Shown: positions 45,059 through 54,135 of the stretch, one piece after another
Position numbering within the stretch: position 1 is the stretch's first letter
How the letters are laid out: each line of letters starts with the position of its first letter
Assembly: GCF_001624705.1 (NCBI RefSeq)
Contig: NZ_JSEO01000007.1
Location: 62,001-126,000, forward strand
Origin: Marinomonas sp. SBI8L
GTDB taxonomy: Bacteria > Pseudomonadota > Gammaproteobacteria > Pseudomonadales > Marinomonadaceae
DNA: 64,000 nucleotides
Direction: 5' to 3'
The notes under the pieces: model-generated
The model's input: the letters and a program-made list of their open reading frames with translations, nothing else
Told to the model about the DNA's origin: nothing
The model's database searches: none
Translations under genes and position numbers: made by a program

Positions 45059-46656
45059 GCTGAAGCCTCCTTACTTGGTGTATCTGTTTCACTGATAAAA
45101 GTGCCTGCCATCCACTGTCCTATTTGATCTATATTAGTGTCTTCACAGCGTATTACAGGAGAAAGGAAGCCATCGCATACTGCCGCCATACGATCGGCTA
45201 ATAAGAAAAGCTCATCGATATCTTCAGAGACGAGTAAGATAGCTGCACCTTCATCTCTTAACTTTAATAAGGCTTGATGTATGGCTAACGCCGCGCCAAC
45301 ATCTACACCCCAAGTAGGGTGTGCACAAATAAGGACTTTAGGGCTCTGTCCAATTTCTCGGCCCATTATGAATTTTTGCAAATTCCCACCACTTAAGCTT
45401 TGCGCCTCTGAGAATTCACCGTGGCATTTTACTTTAAAGCTATCTATGAGTTGACTGGTGTAAGATTTAAGACCTTTCCAGTCAACAATGCCTTTATGAA
45501 TAAAGCCTTTTGAGTGAGTGAGTAGGGTGTTCTCACTTAAGCTCATATCTGGCACGGCACCACGACCTAGCCTTTCTTCTGGTACATAGGCCATGCCAAG
45601 CTGCCTACGCTTTCCTGCACCTAAGTCTCCAATAGGGACTTGATTAAGCTTAATCATATCTGGTGCTGCTCTGCTATCCTCACCGCTTATGGCAGACATC
45701 AGCTCTTCTTGGCCATTACCTGCAACACCTGCAATACCTAAAATTTCACCAGCAACAAGGTCAAATTGAATGTTTTTAAGTTGGGTGCCAAAAGGTTGGG
45801 CGCTGGATAAACTCAAATTTATTACTTCTAAACAAACCTTGTCTCCTGTTTTTTTAGTGTAACCAGCATCTTGTTCGGCTAGATCGCCAACCATCATCTT
45901 GGCGAGACTTGCTGGGGTTTCTTCTTTAGGATTACAGGTGTCGACTACTTTCCCTGCTCTTAAAATAGTGGCACTTTGGCAAATCTCAGTTACTTCGTGC
46001 AATTTGTGACTGATGAAAAGTATGCTGCATCCTTCTTTGGAGAGCTGCTTTAATACAACAAATAAACCTGCAACTTCCTGAGGGGTTAATACTGAGGTTG
46101 GTTCATCTAGAATGAGTAATTTTACTGATTGAACTAGACAACGCATGATCTCAACTCTTTGTCTTTCGCCTATGGAAAGTGAGTGAACATATTTATCAGG
46201 GTCAACGTTTAAACCATATTGTTCTGACAGTTGGCTGATACGTTGAGACAAGTCTGGAATAGAAGCCAGCTGTTCTTTACTCAGACATAGCTCTATATTT
46301 TGGCTAACACTTAGGGTTTCAAATAGCGAAAAGTGCTGAAAAACCATGCCTATGCCTAAGTCTCTGGCATTTGCTGGATTGCTAATTTTTACCGATGAGC
46401 CTTCCCAGATAAGCTCTCCTGCATTGGGGGCTACAACACCATAGATCGCTTTAACCAGAGTACTCTTGCCCGCACCATTTTCACCTAACAAGGCATGAAT
46501 TTCGCCATTTTCTAATGACATGCTGATATTGTCATTGGCAAGACAGCCTGGATATTCCTTAGTGATATTCTTAAGAGTGAGGCGAGGAGGAGCGCTTTCT
46601 TTGCGAGTTAAATTAGGAGTCTCTATCACAATCACATCTCTACTTACTTGAGACAT
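45055..46656 (-). CDS. ABC transporter ATP-binding protein, nucleoside/purine type
   Basis: A 533-residue protein with two ABC domains (NupO/RbsA type). The first has Walker A GENGAGKST, signature LSIGERQRVEI and Walker B LLILDEPTSVLTP. The second is degenerate in Walker A (GVAGNGQEELM) and has LSGGNLQKFIMGREI and a Walker-B-like LICAHPTWGVDVGA. Such unequal halves are normal for this family. I use the ATG at 46656; a TTG 5 codons upstream is possible, and neither has a strong Shine-Dalgarno sequence. It is the first gene of the importer operon. Confidence 0.95.
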   Translation of the reverse strand: MSQVSRDVIVIETPNLTRKESAPPRLTLKNITKEYPGCLANDNISMSLENGEIHALLGENGAGKSTLVKAIYGVVAPNAGELIWEGSSVKISNPANARDLGIGMVFQHFSLFETLSVSQNIELCLSKEQLASIPDLSQRISQLSEQYGLNVDPDKYVHSLSIGERQRVEIMRCLVQSVKLLILDEPTSVLTPQEVAGLFVVLKQLSKEGCSILFISHKLHEVTEICQSATILRAGKVVDTCNPKEETPASLAKMMVGDLAEQDAGYTKKTGDKVCLEVINLSLSSAQPFGTQLKNIQFDLVAGEILGIAGVAGNGQEELMSAISGEDSRAAPDMIKLNQVPIGDLGAGKRRQLGMAYVPEERLGRGAVPDMSLSENTLLTHSKGFIHKGIVDWKGLKSYTSQLIDSFKVKCHGEFSEAQSLSGGNLQKFIMGREIGQSPKVLICAHPTWGVDVGAALAIHQALLKLRDEGAAILLVSEDIDELFLLADRMAAVCDGFLSPVIRCEDTNIDQIGQWMAGTFISETDTPSKEASA

Positions 46657-47043
46657 AGTAATAATGCTCAAGGCTTAAGTTGATATAACCCTAGCTCAGT
46701 TATTGGAGAAGGGGGCTTATAACATCTGAGTGCTGAACAAAAACAAACTTAATTATTTAGTGTGTGGCTAAGCAAAAAGGATGCCGAACCAGATATTGCC
46801 GCCTTGATGCTAACTTTAGTCTAGATGAAACTTAAAAATTGAGAAAAAAACATCTAAATGTTGAAATTTTTGTTTCAGGTATTCAATAATCGTTTTATTT
46901 GTTTTAAAGTTGGGGCATAAAGAATTATCTAACATGAGATTGAAGATATTAATCAATCGTAAACATGCTCATATTTTTTTAACGTATCTATTTAGTTTTA
47001 ACAACTATAAATTTAAAAAGAAATTTTCACGGAGTGCCACTTT
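46657..47043. promoter_or_regulatory. Divergent control region between the importer operon and puuE
   Basis: About 390 AT-rich nt separate the minus-strand ABC operon from the plus-strand allantoinase gene, so promoters for both must lie here, probably with binding sites for a purine-responsive regulator. I cannot assign exact -35/-10 pairs, and I see no obvious purine riboswitch fold. ACGGAG lies about 9 nt upstream of the puuE ATG. Confidence 0.5.
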
Positions 47044-47952
47044 ATGTCTGATTACCCAAGAAACTTAACTGGCTATGGTGCCAATCCGCCACATCCTAAA
47101 TGGCCTAATAAAGCACGTGTTGCTTTACAATTTGTACTTAACTACGAAGAAGGTGGTGAAAACTGCATTCTTCATGGCGATAAAGCCTCAGAAGCCTTCT
47201 TGTCAGAAATGGTTGGTACGGATGCTCGTGAAGGCGTTCGTCATATGAGTATGGAATCCATTTATGAATATGGAAGTCGAGCAGGGGTATGGCGTTTACT
47301 CAACCTATTTAAAGAAATGGACATTCCTCTCACTATTTTTGCTGTCGCAATGGCGTTAGAACGTCACCCTGAGGTGGCAAAAGCCTTTGTTGATGCTGGC
47401 CATGAAATTTGTAGTCATGGTTATCGCTGGATTGATTATCAGTATGTAGATGAAGAAACAGAACGCGAGCATATGCATAAGGCGATTGAAATTATTGAGC
47501 GCCTAACGGGTAATCGCCCACTAGGTTGGTATACAGGGCGTACTGGCCCAAATACTAACCGTATCGTGGCTGAAGAAGGTGGTTTTTTATATAACGCAGA
47601 TGATTACAGTGATGATCTTCCATTTTGGAAAGAAGAAGCTGGTATCCCTCAGCTAATGATCCCATACACGCTAGACACTAACGATATGCGTTTTGCCGCG
47701 CTTCAAGGATTTAATACGGGTGAGCACTTTTTTCAATACCTAAAAGATGCTTTCGATACTTTATATGCAGAAGGTGCTGATTCCCCAAAAATGCTGTCTA
47801 TTGGCCTGCATTGTCGCCTAATTGGACGTCCTGCTCGTATCGCAGGTTTACGTCGATTCTTAGAATATGTGAAGCAGTTTGATGATGTTTGGTGCTGTCG
47901 CCGTATCGATATTGCTCATCACTGGCGTGAGAATTTCCCTTATCAAAAGTAA
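47044..47952 (+). CDS. puuE: Allantoinase PuuE (polysaccharide-deacetylase type)
   Basis: Hydrolyses allantoin to allantoate without the amidohydrolase fold of AllB. The 302-residue protein has the NodB-like deacetylase fold: the N-terminal RNLTGYGANPPHPKWPNKARVALQFVLNYEEGGE in pieces, PLTIFAVAMALERHPEVAKAF, GHEICSHGYRWIDY (metal-binding His), GWYTGRTGPNTNR and LSIGLHCRLIGRPAR. All are characteristic of PuuE. It is followed 51 nt later by the OHCU decarboxylase gene, its usual partner. Confidence 0.95.
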   Translation: MSDYPRNLTGYGANPPHPKWPNKARVALQFVLNYEEGGENCILHGDKASEAFLSEMVGTDAREGVRHMSMESIYEYGSRAGVWRLLNLFKEMDIPLTIFAVAMALERHPEVAKAFVDAGHEICSHGYRWIDYQYVDEETEREHMHKAIEIIERLTGNRPLGWYTGRTGPNTNRIVAEEGGFLYNADDYSDDLPFWKEEAGIPQLMIPYTLDTNDMRFAALQGFNTGEHFFQYLKDAFDTLYAEGADSPKMLSIGLHCRLIGRPARIAGLRRFLEYVKQFDDVWCCRRIDIAHHWRENFPYQK

Positions 47953-48003
47953 TACCGATTAATTTGAAGTACTAATGTGTAGTGCTTCTAAACAAGAGAA
48001 TAG

Positions 48004-48531
48004 ATGATGACAATTTTAATCAATAAGCCAAGTGAATTAAGTAAAGACGCTTTTATGGCTCAGTTCGCAGGTGTTTACGAGCATTCTGATTGGGTTGCCG
48101 AATTGTTGTGGCAACAACTTGAAGTGAGTGTAGAAAAGCAATGTTTCGATACTGTAGATGCCATTGCTTCCCAAATGAAAAATATTGTAGATACAGCCAG
48201 TTATGACCTTAAATTAGCATTATTACGTGCTCACCCAGATTTAGCGGGTAAAGCTGCCCTTGCAGGTGAACTGACGGATGATTCAACCTCAGAGCAAGCA
48301 GGTGTTGGTCTTGATGAACTGAATGAAGAGGAGTTTCAGCGCTTCCAGCATATCAATGACAGCTATAAAGCTAAGTTTGAGTTTCCTTTTATTATGGCTG
48401 TGAAAGGCGCAACCAAAACACAAATTTTTGATGGTTTTGATGCGAGAATTGATAATAGTGTTGAGGTTGAATTTGCTCGTGCAGTAAATGAGGTTCATAA
48501 AATTGCAGGCTTTAGATTAGCGGAAAAGTAG
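48004..48531 (+). CDS. uraD: 2-Oxo-4-hydroxy-4-carboxy-5-ureidoimidazoline (OHCU) decarboxylase
   Basis: Converts OHCU to S-allantoin, the step between UraH and allantoinase. The 175-residue helical protein has LLRAHPDLAGKAALAGELTDDS (catalytic His in AHPDL, about residue 79), SEQAGVGLDEL, FPFIMAVKGATK and EVHKIAGFRL, the diagnostic blocks. Two adjacent ATGs open the frame. It is the second gene after puuE and ends before the terminator at 48593. Confidence 0.96.
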   Translation: MMTILINKPSELSKDAFMAQFAGVYEHSDWVAELLWQQLEVSVEKQCFDTVDAIASQMKNIVDTASYDLKLALLRAHPDLAGKAALAGELTDDSTSEQAGVGLDELNEEEFQRFQHINDSYKAKFEFPFIMAVKGATKTQIFDGFDARIDNSVEVEFARAVNEVHKIAGFRLAEK

Positions 48532-48592
48532 CTGTAACAGATATGGGTCGTATATAGATAAATACTCATATTTTGTAATCGAAAGTTTCATT

Positions 48593-48634
48593 AAAAGGTC
48601 ATTGGGGGAGCGTTCTTTCTAATGACCTTTTTTT
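48593..48634 (+). terminator. Intrinsic terminator after puuE-uraD
   Basis: AAAAGGTCATT and AATGACCTTTT form an 11-bp stem with a 17-nt loop and are followed by more T residues. The next 284 nt (48635-48918) are AT-rich leader sequence of the diguanylate cyclase gene with no feature I can name. Confidence 0.88.
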
Positions 48635-48918
48635 GTACATGTATTTTTTGCTGTTTTGCTAAGTTAATGAAAATAAAGGAAAGTTGGAAATCACGTTTAA
48701 CCTGTTATTGAATTAACATGCTTTATCACAATAAAGGTGTGTTTTTTAAAAGCAATTTGGCATATAGGGTAGGCTTTTTAATGGCGCTTCTGTAAGATAG
48801 TCGTTCGGTTTTTAATCATTGCTTAAATGATACTGTTGAATTGTATTAATGTTTTTTAACGTGTTTTTTTGTTAAGTGTTTGATAGAAAAAAAGCAGCAG
48901 CGTGGAGTTGGGTGAGTT

Positions 48919-50010
48919 TTGAGTCGTATCCGAGCTTGTATAGATCAATTTTTAGGCCTCGGCGTTGGTGTTGATGCTGATAGTAGTTCCTACCATGTTC
49001 AGGTTGTAAATTTATCTTATTTGCTAACCTTTGCGGCTTTTTTGATTCTTTTTCTTCCTAGTCTTCAGCTTAGTAATGTTTTCCTGCTTGTTTTCGAAAT
49101 CCTATCCCTTGGTTTTTTATTATTTGGCTTATACCTAAATATTAATCAGCGTCAAAATTACGCTGCGATTCTGTTCCCTGTCATAGTGATATGTAATACC
49201 TCAGTAAAAACCATGGTGTTTTACGGTGTCGAAAGTCATCTTCATTGGTTTTTAGCGGTAATAGGTGTGTATGTTTATACTGCATTTAGTCGTGAAATTA
49301 GGCATTGGCGAGTCCCCTTTTTAATTGTCAGTGTTGCTATTTTTATTTTGTGTTATGCCTATCCAAATTCATCTCAAATTCTAATGGCACCTGAGCAGCA
49401 GGTGGTTGTAAGAAATTTAACCTTTATTATTACGCTTGCAGCGATCAGTGGTGCAACTGCACTTGTAGTGGGTCGTTTAAGGCGAGCTAACTCTGATTTA
49501 CGAAAATTGGCTGAGTTAGATGAATTAACAGGGATTGCTAACCGTCGTAAGGTGCTTGCGGATGCTGTAAATATTTATGCAGATGCCGTTATTAATATGG
49601 AATCTTGTGTTTACGCTATCGTCGATCTTGATCATTTCAAAAAAATTAATGATACCTATGGTCATGAAGCTGGTGACGTGGTGCTTAAAAGTGTTGCCGC
49701 TAAAATGGATGAAACAATCAGGCCTGCGGATAAGTTAGGGCGTTATGGCGGTGAAGAGTTTGTCGTTATCATGCCTGATACGGATATAGCACAGGGATTA
49801 CAAGAGATGGATCGCTTACGCCAAGAAGTGAGTGATATGCTCATAGAAACCGATATGGGTGTTGTTGTTCCTGTTACATTGAGTGTTGGTTTATCTGCTA
49901 TTTCCCTTGAGACAAACCGATATGAAGAGATCCTAGCTGAAGCAGATAGTGCTTTGTATAGTGCTAAGCGTGAGGGTCGTAATCGCGTTTCTGCCTATAC
50001 TAGCTTCTAA
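48919..50010 (+). CDS. Membrane-bound diguanylate cyclase (GGDEF)
   Basis: A 363-residue inner-membrane protein. About six hydrophobic segments occupy residues 30-190 and are followed by a short coiled linker and a GGDEF domain (about 200-360). DELTGIANRR, DLDHFKKINDTYGHEAGD and the active-site RYGGEEF are intact, so it should make c-di-GMP. No clear RxxD inhibitory site precedes GGEEF. The start is a TTG at 48919 with only a weak ribosome-binding site, so a slightly different start is possible. Confidence 0.92.
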   Translation: MSRIRACIDQFLGLGVGVDADSSSYHVQVVNLSYLLTFAAFLILFLPSLQLSNVFLLVFEILSLGFLLFGLYLNINQRQNYAAILFPVIVICNTSVKTMVFYGVESHLHWFLAVIGVYVYTAFSREIRHWRVPFLIVSVAIFILCYAYPNSSQILMAPEQQVVVRNLTFIITLAAISGATALVVGRLRRANSDLRKLAELDELTGIANRRKVLADAVNIYADAVINMESCVYAIVDLDHFKKINDTYGHEAGDVVLKSVAAKMDETIRPADKLGRYGGEEFVVIMPDTDIAQGLQEMDRLRQEVSDMLIETDMGVVVPVTLSVGLSAISLETNRYEEILAEADSALYSAKREGRNRVSAYTSF

Positions 50011-50078
50011 TTAAGTCTTACTTTTATACTTTATAAATACATCCTTGTATTTTTCTTTTCTTTCTAGATCAAATTTCT

Positions 50079-50759
50079 ATGTCTATTTTACCTAACGTAC
50101 TTTATCGAGAAGCCGATTATTGGGTGGTTAATAAACCTGCGGGCATGAGTTTTCATGCTGAAGGTCAAGAAATTGGGTTTATGCAATGGATGCATGAGCA
50201 ATATCCTGATCAAACTTTTTATCCGGTACATAGGTTGGATAAAATTACCTCAGGTTTGATTCTGCTAGCAAAAAACAAACAGGCAGCACAAAAGTTTGGG
50301 CTTATGTTCGAGCAACACTTAGTGACTAAATTTTATTTAGCGATAAGTGCAAAAAAACCGAAGAAAAAGCAGGGTAGTATCAAAGGGGGGATGCAGCAAG
50401 GCAGAAGAGGAAGTTGGATGTTAAATCAGACAAGTGAAAACCTTGCTCACACTCAGTTTTTCTCGACACCAATAAAGCCTGGATTACGCTTGTTTTTATT
50501 GAAGCCAAAAACGGGTAAAACGCATCAACTTAGAGTCGCTTTGAAAAGTTTGGGTGCGCCCATTCTTGGCGATGTGCGTTATGGAGGAGAGGAATGTGAT
50601 AGGGGGTATTTGCATGCATTTCAGTTAAGTTTTGAATGGCTGGGTGAGGCAAAAATTTATCAGTTCATACCTGATTTTGGAGAGGTATTTAATATGATTG
50701 AGCCTGTTATGCAAGAAGCAGGTTTTTCTACTCCAAATGAGCTTGTTTGGCCTAAATAG
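50079..50759 (+). CDS. RluA-family pseudouridine synthase
   Basis: A 226-residue RNA pseudouridine synthase without an S4 domain. The catalytic Asp lies in VHRLDKITSGLILLAKN (about 49-65), preceded by VVNKPAGMSFHAEG. GKTHQLRVALKSLGAPILGD and LHAFQLSFEW follow. Its RNA target is not deducible. It belongs to the short TIGR01621-like subgroup by my recollection. Confidence 0.93.
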   Translation: MSILPNVLYREADYWVVNKPAGMSFHAEGQEIGFMQWMHEQYPDQTFYPVHRLDKITSGLILLAKNKQAAQKFGLMFEQHLVTKFYLAISAKKPKKKQGSIKGGMQQGRRGSWMLNQTSENLAHTQFFSTPIKPGLRLFLLKPKTGKTHQLRVALKSLGAPILGDVRYGGEECDRGYLHAFQLSFEWLGEAKIYQFIPDFGEVFNMIEPVMQEAGFSTPNELVWPK

Positions 50760-50859
50760 TCCGATTAAGGCTCGCTTTATTGTGGCATATAAATTAAACC
50801 CTTATAGCCTGAGACTCTTACATTAAATCCTTGTAGAATGCCCGCCAGAGGTAAACTTA

Positions 50860-51912
50860 ATGAAAAATGTTTTATTGTACTGTCGCCCAGGCTTTGAAAA
50901 AGACTGTGCTGGCGAAATTACCGAATTGGCAGCAATGCATGGCTTCTATGGTTATGTGCGTATGCAGCCAAAGCAGGGCTTTGTTCTTTTTGTTATGGAA
51001 AAGTCTGATGCGGGTGAATTGCTGATTGATTCGCTTTCTTTTTCTGATTTGATTTTTGCTCGTCAGATAATTGCAGTGAATGACGAAATAAGTATGGGAA
51101 GTGGGGGGCGTGTTGAGGCCCTACTTGATGCTGCTAAAAAATTGCCTCTGGCTCAAGATCTCTGGATAGAAACAGCAGATACAAATGAAGGCAAAGGGCT
51201 GGCTGGTTTAATTAAAAAACTAGACAAGCCGTTACGACAGGGCTGGAAGAAAGCGAGCTTATTGAGAACTAAGGCGGTTGGGGTAAGGCATCATTTATTT
51301 CTCGTGAGTGGTGAGCTTGCCTTTTTAGGTGTTTCTAACGCAAGATGTCGAAGTGAATTTCCTTTGGGGATTAGAAGGCTAAAGTTTCCTTCGAATGCAC
51401 CAAGCCGTTCTACCTTAAAGCTTGAAGAAGCGATGCATGAATTTGTGCCTGCAAAGAAATGGCCAGTATTACTTCGAGAGGGCATGACAGCTGTTGATTT
51501 AGGTGCTGCGCCTGGTGGCTGGACTTATCAGTTGGTTGAGCGTGGTATGCGAGTTACCGCTATAGATAATGGGCCTATGGGTGAGTTGCTAATGGCGACG
51601 GGGTTGGTTGATCATCAAAAGGCTGATGGCTTTAAGTTTCAACCGCCAAGACAGGTTGATTGGTTGGTCTGTGACATGGTCGAAAAGCCACAAATGGTGA
51701 CAGAGTTAATGGCCAAGTGGTTGAGTCAAGGTTGGACTAGGCGCAGTATTTTTAATCTTAAGCTACCTATGAAAAAGCGTTTCCAAGAAGTCTCAACTTG
51801 TTTGGCTTTGTTGAAAGATTCGCTGGATAAAGCTGGTCGTCAATACGAAATACAGGCGAAGCATCTATATCATGATAGAGAAGAAATTACAGTGTGCGTT
51901 ATCTGCCATTAA
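50860..51912 (+). CDS. rlmM: 23S rRNA C2498 2'-O-ribose methyltransferase RlmM
   Basis: SAM-dependent methyltransferase acting on 23S rRNA C2498, 350 residues. YCRPGFEKDCAGEI at the N-terminus begins the THUMP-like domain. PSNAPSRSTLKLEEAMHEF and the catalytic Rossmann domain with VDLGAAPGGWTYQL (about 213-226), DNGPM, WLVCDMVEKP and NLKLPMKKR follow, with the expected K-D-K-E type residues. AGAGG lies about 9 nt before the ATG. A terminator follows directly. Confidence 0.96.
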   Translation: MKNVLLYCRPGFEKDCAGEITELAAMHGFYGYVRMQPKQGFVLFVMEKSDAGELLIDSLSFSDLIFARQIIAVNDEISMGSGGRVEALLDAAKKLPLAQDLWIETADTNEGKGLAGLIKKLDKPLRQGWKKASLLRTKAVGVRHHLFLVSGELAFLGVSNARCRSEFPLGIRRLKFPSNAPSRSTLKLEEAMHEFVPAKKWPVLLREGMTAVDLGAAPGGWTYQLVERGMRVTAIDNGPMGELLMATGLVDHQKADGFKFQPPRQVDWLVCDMVEKPQMVTELMAKWLSQGWTRRSIFNLKLPMKKRFQEVSTCLALLKDSLDKAGRQYEIQAKHLYHDREEITVCVICH

Positions 51913-51931
51913 AGGTAATTTCATGTCAATA

Positions 51932-51959
51932 AAAAGGCCAATCATCCGATTGGCCTTTT
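51932..51959. terminator. Bidirectional intrinsic terminator
   Basis: AAAAGGCCAATC and GATTGGCCTTTT form a perfect 12-bp stem with a 4-nt loop, between the convergent rlmM and L,D-transpeptidase genes. Confidence 0.94.
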
Positions 51960-51964
51960 GAGTT

Positions 51965-53647
51965 TTAAATGGCTGAGTTTTCCGGAGATGGAAAATATCC
52001 CATAGCTTCTTCCATTAACTTATCTCTTTCGTAGATGTCTTTACGAAATCCTGGCATGCCATTTCTATCAGGTACAACTGTGAAATAGACAATATAAACA
52101 GGCAGTTGCTTGGGTAGGCTTACGACCTTGGTTTGCTTGGATTGAATTGCGTTTTGCAACACTTCAACTTGTTTGCTGCCAGCGATCAGGTTATTGGCAA
52201 ATAAGTCAGGCTCTTCTAGGCGAATGCAACCAGAGCTGAAGGCACGATTAGATTCCTTAAAGAGATGCTTGGCTGGTGTGTCATGTAGGTAGATTTCGTT
52301 TCGATTGGGAAACATAAATTTATATAAGCCTAGAGCATTGCCTTCATCAGGGGTTTGCTCAAAGCGATATTTAAGTTTTTGAGGTGTGATCTTCTTCCAA
52401 TCGATTTGGCTTGAATCGAGTTCTTTGGCGCCAACAGTCCAGCTGGAATAAACTTTATAGCCCTGTTCTAGTAAGTAGTTAGGGTTGGTATGTAGCTTAG
52501 GTAGTAAGCTCTCTTGTGCAATTCTGTGAGGAACGCGCCAAGTGGGATTAGCAACCATATAGGTCATTTTACCTTTAAATACTGGCGTTTTGCGTTCTTT
52601 TTTGCCTATCACTGCCTTCATGGTGGAGTGTTGGTCATTCAGAATCGTGTGCACTTTATAGTCGGTTAGATCCACCCAAATTCGTTCAGCTTCTAACTCT
52701 GAAGGTAGCCAGCGCCAACGTTCTAAATTGTAAGCAATTTGTTTTGCTCTTAGCTCGATCGGAACGTTAAGCATTTCGATTGTCTGGGAACCGGCATGAC
52801 CATCGGCTTTTAAGTCATGTCGTCGTTGAAAGTTGATAAGAGCTTGCTTAACTTTTTTATCAAACTTGTCTTCTTGAATCGTTCGAGTTGAGAAACGAAT
52901 ATCTCCAAGCTGAACTAGGCGTGCTCTTAGCTGCGCAATTCTTGGGCCTTGATCGCCAAGTGATAGTGGAACGCCAGCAGATACGCGGATATCTTTTTGT
53001 TTGCTAGCAATGTCTTGATAATAAACCAACCACTTTTGTAATACCTGGTAGTTAGGGTGGCGAGGTGCTAACTGAGGTAGGTAGTTAACCATATCGCTAG
53101 TGGAGTTTAAATAGAGTAGTTCAGACCACTGGCTAGTTGGAGCATCTAACTGCCAGTTTGGGTCTATAAGTAGGGGTTCGTAGCGGCCAATGCTTAAATC
53201 ATGGGCATAGCTAGATAGTGCAATCGTCGCGATTACATCCAGTTCTGCCAATTGTTGCGTACTTGGTTGCTGAATCGCGAGATATTCTTTAATGGTGCTG
53301 GTGTGATAATAAATGGGGTTGAGTCCATGGCTGCCAGCTTCTTCTAAGATATCAACTAATTTATATAACGAAGGGTTTAGTATATTGTTTTCAATCCAAA
53401 AAGGTTTGAACTCCCTAAAGCGATAAGCGGCTTGAACTGCTTCGTTCGGTAGTGCTTGTCCTGCGACAGGAGAAAAGGCATTCACCATCATGCTGACTTG
53501 GCTGGTAACGCTTGTCGCAATTTGTTCAACACTTGGTGGTGTTACAACAAAACTACTCGGGCTGCTTTTGGGTGTTGGAGCTGAGCAAGCGCTAAGTAGT
53601 AAAGCTAATGAGGCGCAAGCCAGTCCTTTTAAGGCAGTCCAATTCAT
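51965..53647 (-). CDS. L,D-transpeptidase, YcbB/LdtD-like, predicted lipoprotein
   Basis: A 560-residue cell-envelope enzyme that would form 3-3 cross-links in peptidoglycan. The signal ends in a lipobox (LALLLSACSA, Cys about 21), unlike E. coli LdtD, which is membrane-anchored by a helix. A scaffold/SLT-like domain is followed by a PG_binding_1 domain (about 235-300, LGDQGPRIAQLRARLVQLG, FQRRHDLKADGHAG). The YkuD catalytic domain (about 330-510) has YLHDTPAKHLF and SSGCIRLEEP with the catalytic Cys. AAGGAG lies about 6 nt before the ATG. Confidence 0.93.
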   Translation of the reverse strand: MNWTALKGLACASLALLLSACSAPTPKSSPSSFVVTPPSVEQIATSVTSQVSMMVNAFSPVAGQALPNEAVQAAYRFREFKPFWIENNILNPSLYKLVDILEEAGSHGLNPIYYHTSTIKEYLAIQQPSTQQLAELDVIATIALSSYAHDLSIGRYEPLLIDPNWQLDAPTSQWSELLYLNSTSDMVNYLPQLAPRHPNYQVLQKWLVYYQDIASKQKDIRVSAGVPLSLGDQGPRIAQLRARLVQLGDIRFSTRTIQEDKFDKKVKQALINFQRRHDLKADGHAGSQTIEMLNVPIELRAKQIAYNLERWRWLPSELEAERIWVDLTDYKVHTILNDQHSTMKAVIGKKERKTPVFKGKMTYMVANPTWRVPHRIAQESLLPKLHTNPNYLLEQGYKVYSSWTVGAKELDSSQIDWKKITPQKLKYRFEQTPDEGNALGLYKFMFPNRNEIYLHDTPAKHLFKESNRAFSSGCIRLEEPDLFANNLIAGSKQVEVLQNAIQSKQTKVVSLPKQLPVYIVYFTVVPDRNGMPGFRKDIYERDKLMEEAMGYFPSPENSAI

Positions 53648-53674
53648 TCATATCTCCTTGGTGATTGACTCATA

Positions 53675-53926
53675 TTAATTGGTCATGGTTTCTAGTTCAG
53701 TGATTGTTATCAATGCTATTTCTCTTGTGTCTCCGCAAATATCTTTGTCTGCTTTAAAGTCACTACAGACTTTGGGTCTAGCATTATCTGTAAAAATATT
53801 GCATCTAAAGTCGTTGAGAAGATGTATGCACCTTTCTCCTGCCGCTTTGCCATTAGGCATTCCTGGGATGGCGGAGCTTATCGATGGCGCGATACAGCAG
53901 GCTCCACAAGAGGGTCTACATTGCAT
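53675..53926 (-). CDS. YkgJ-family cysteine-cluster protein
   Basis: An 83-residue protein with MQCRPSCGACCIAPSIS, the segment PGMPNGKAAGERCIHL and CNIF...RPKVCSDFKADKDICG, matching the CxxCxxCC-type YkgJ family that is likely to bind zinc or an iron-sulfur cluster. Function is unknown. A purine-rich stretch (AAGAGATAAGA) precedes the ATG. It ends 27 nt upstream of the L,D-transpeptidase start on the same strand and may be co-transcribed with it. An equally long antisense frame has no such motifs. Confidence 0.9.
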   Translation of the reverse strand: MQCRPSCGACCIAPSISSAIPGMPNGKAAGERCIHLLNDFRCNIFTDNARPKVCSDFKADKDICGDTREIALITITELETMTN

Positions 53927-54135
53927 TCTTATCTCTTAATTGGCAAAAGATAATTTTAACCTAAAATGACGTAAAGCAAGTTAAAAAAATGTATTTTTTA
54001 TCTTGTGTTAAGTGGATTGTTTTTTATAGGGATTTTGCTCTGTAACCATGTTAACTAATGTAATATTTGGTGTTTTAAACTGTCGCTTTTTCGTCTGCCC
54101 GTGTATTGTTTATGTGTCCAGTTACCTTATATGAA

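Noticed and set aside
46657-47043. Possible purine riboswitch between the importer operon and puuE
   Set aside because: I could not find the paired elements and conserved junction bases of known purine-class riboswitches by eye; a covariance-model search would decide.
53679-53939. Plus-strand open frame of 86 codons opposite the YkgJ-like gene
   Set aside because: The minus strand carries the diagnostic cysteine motifs; the plus-strand frame has none.
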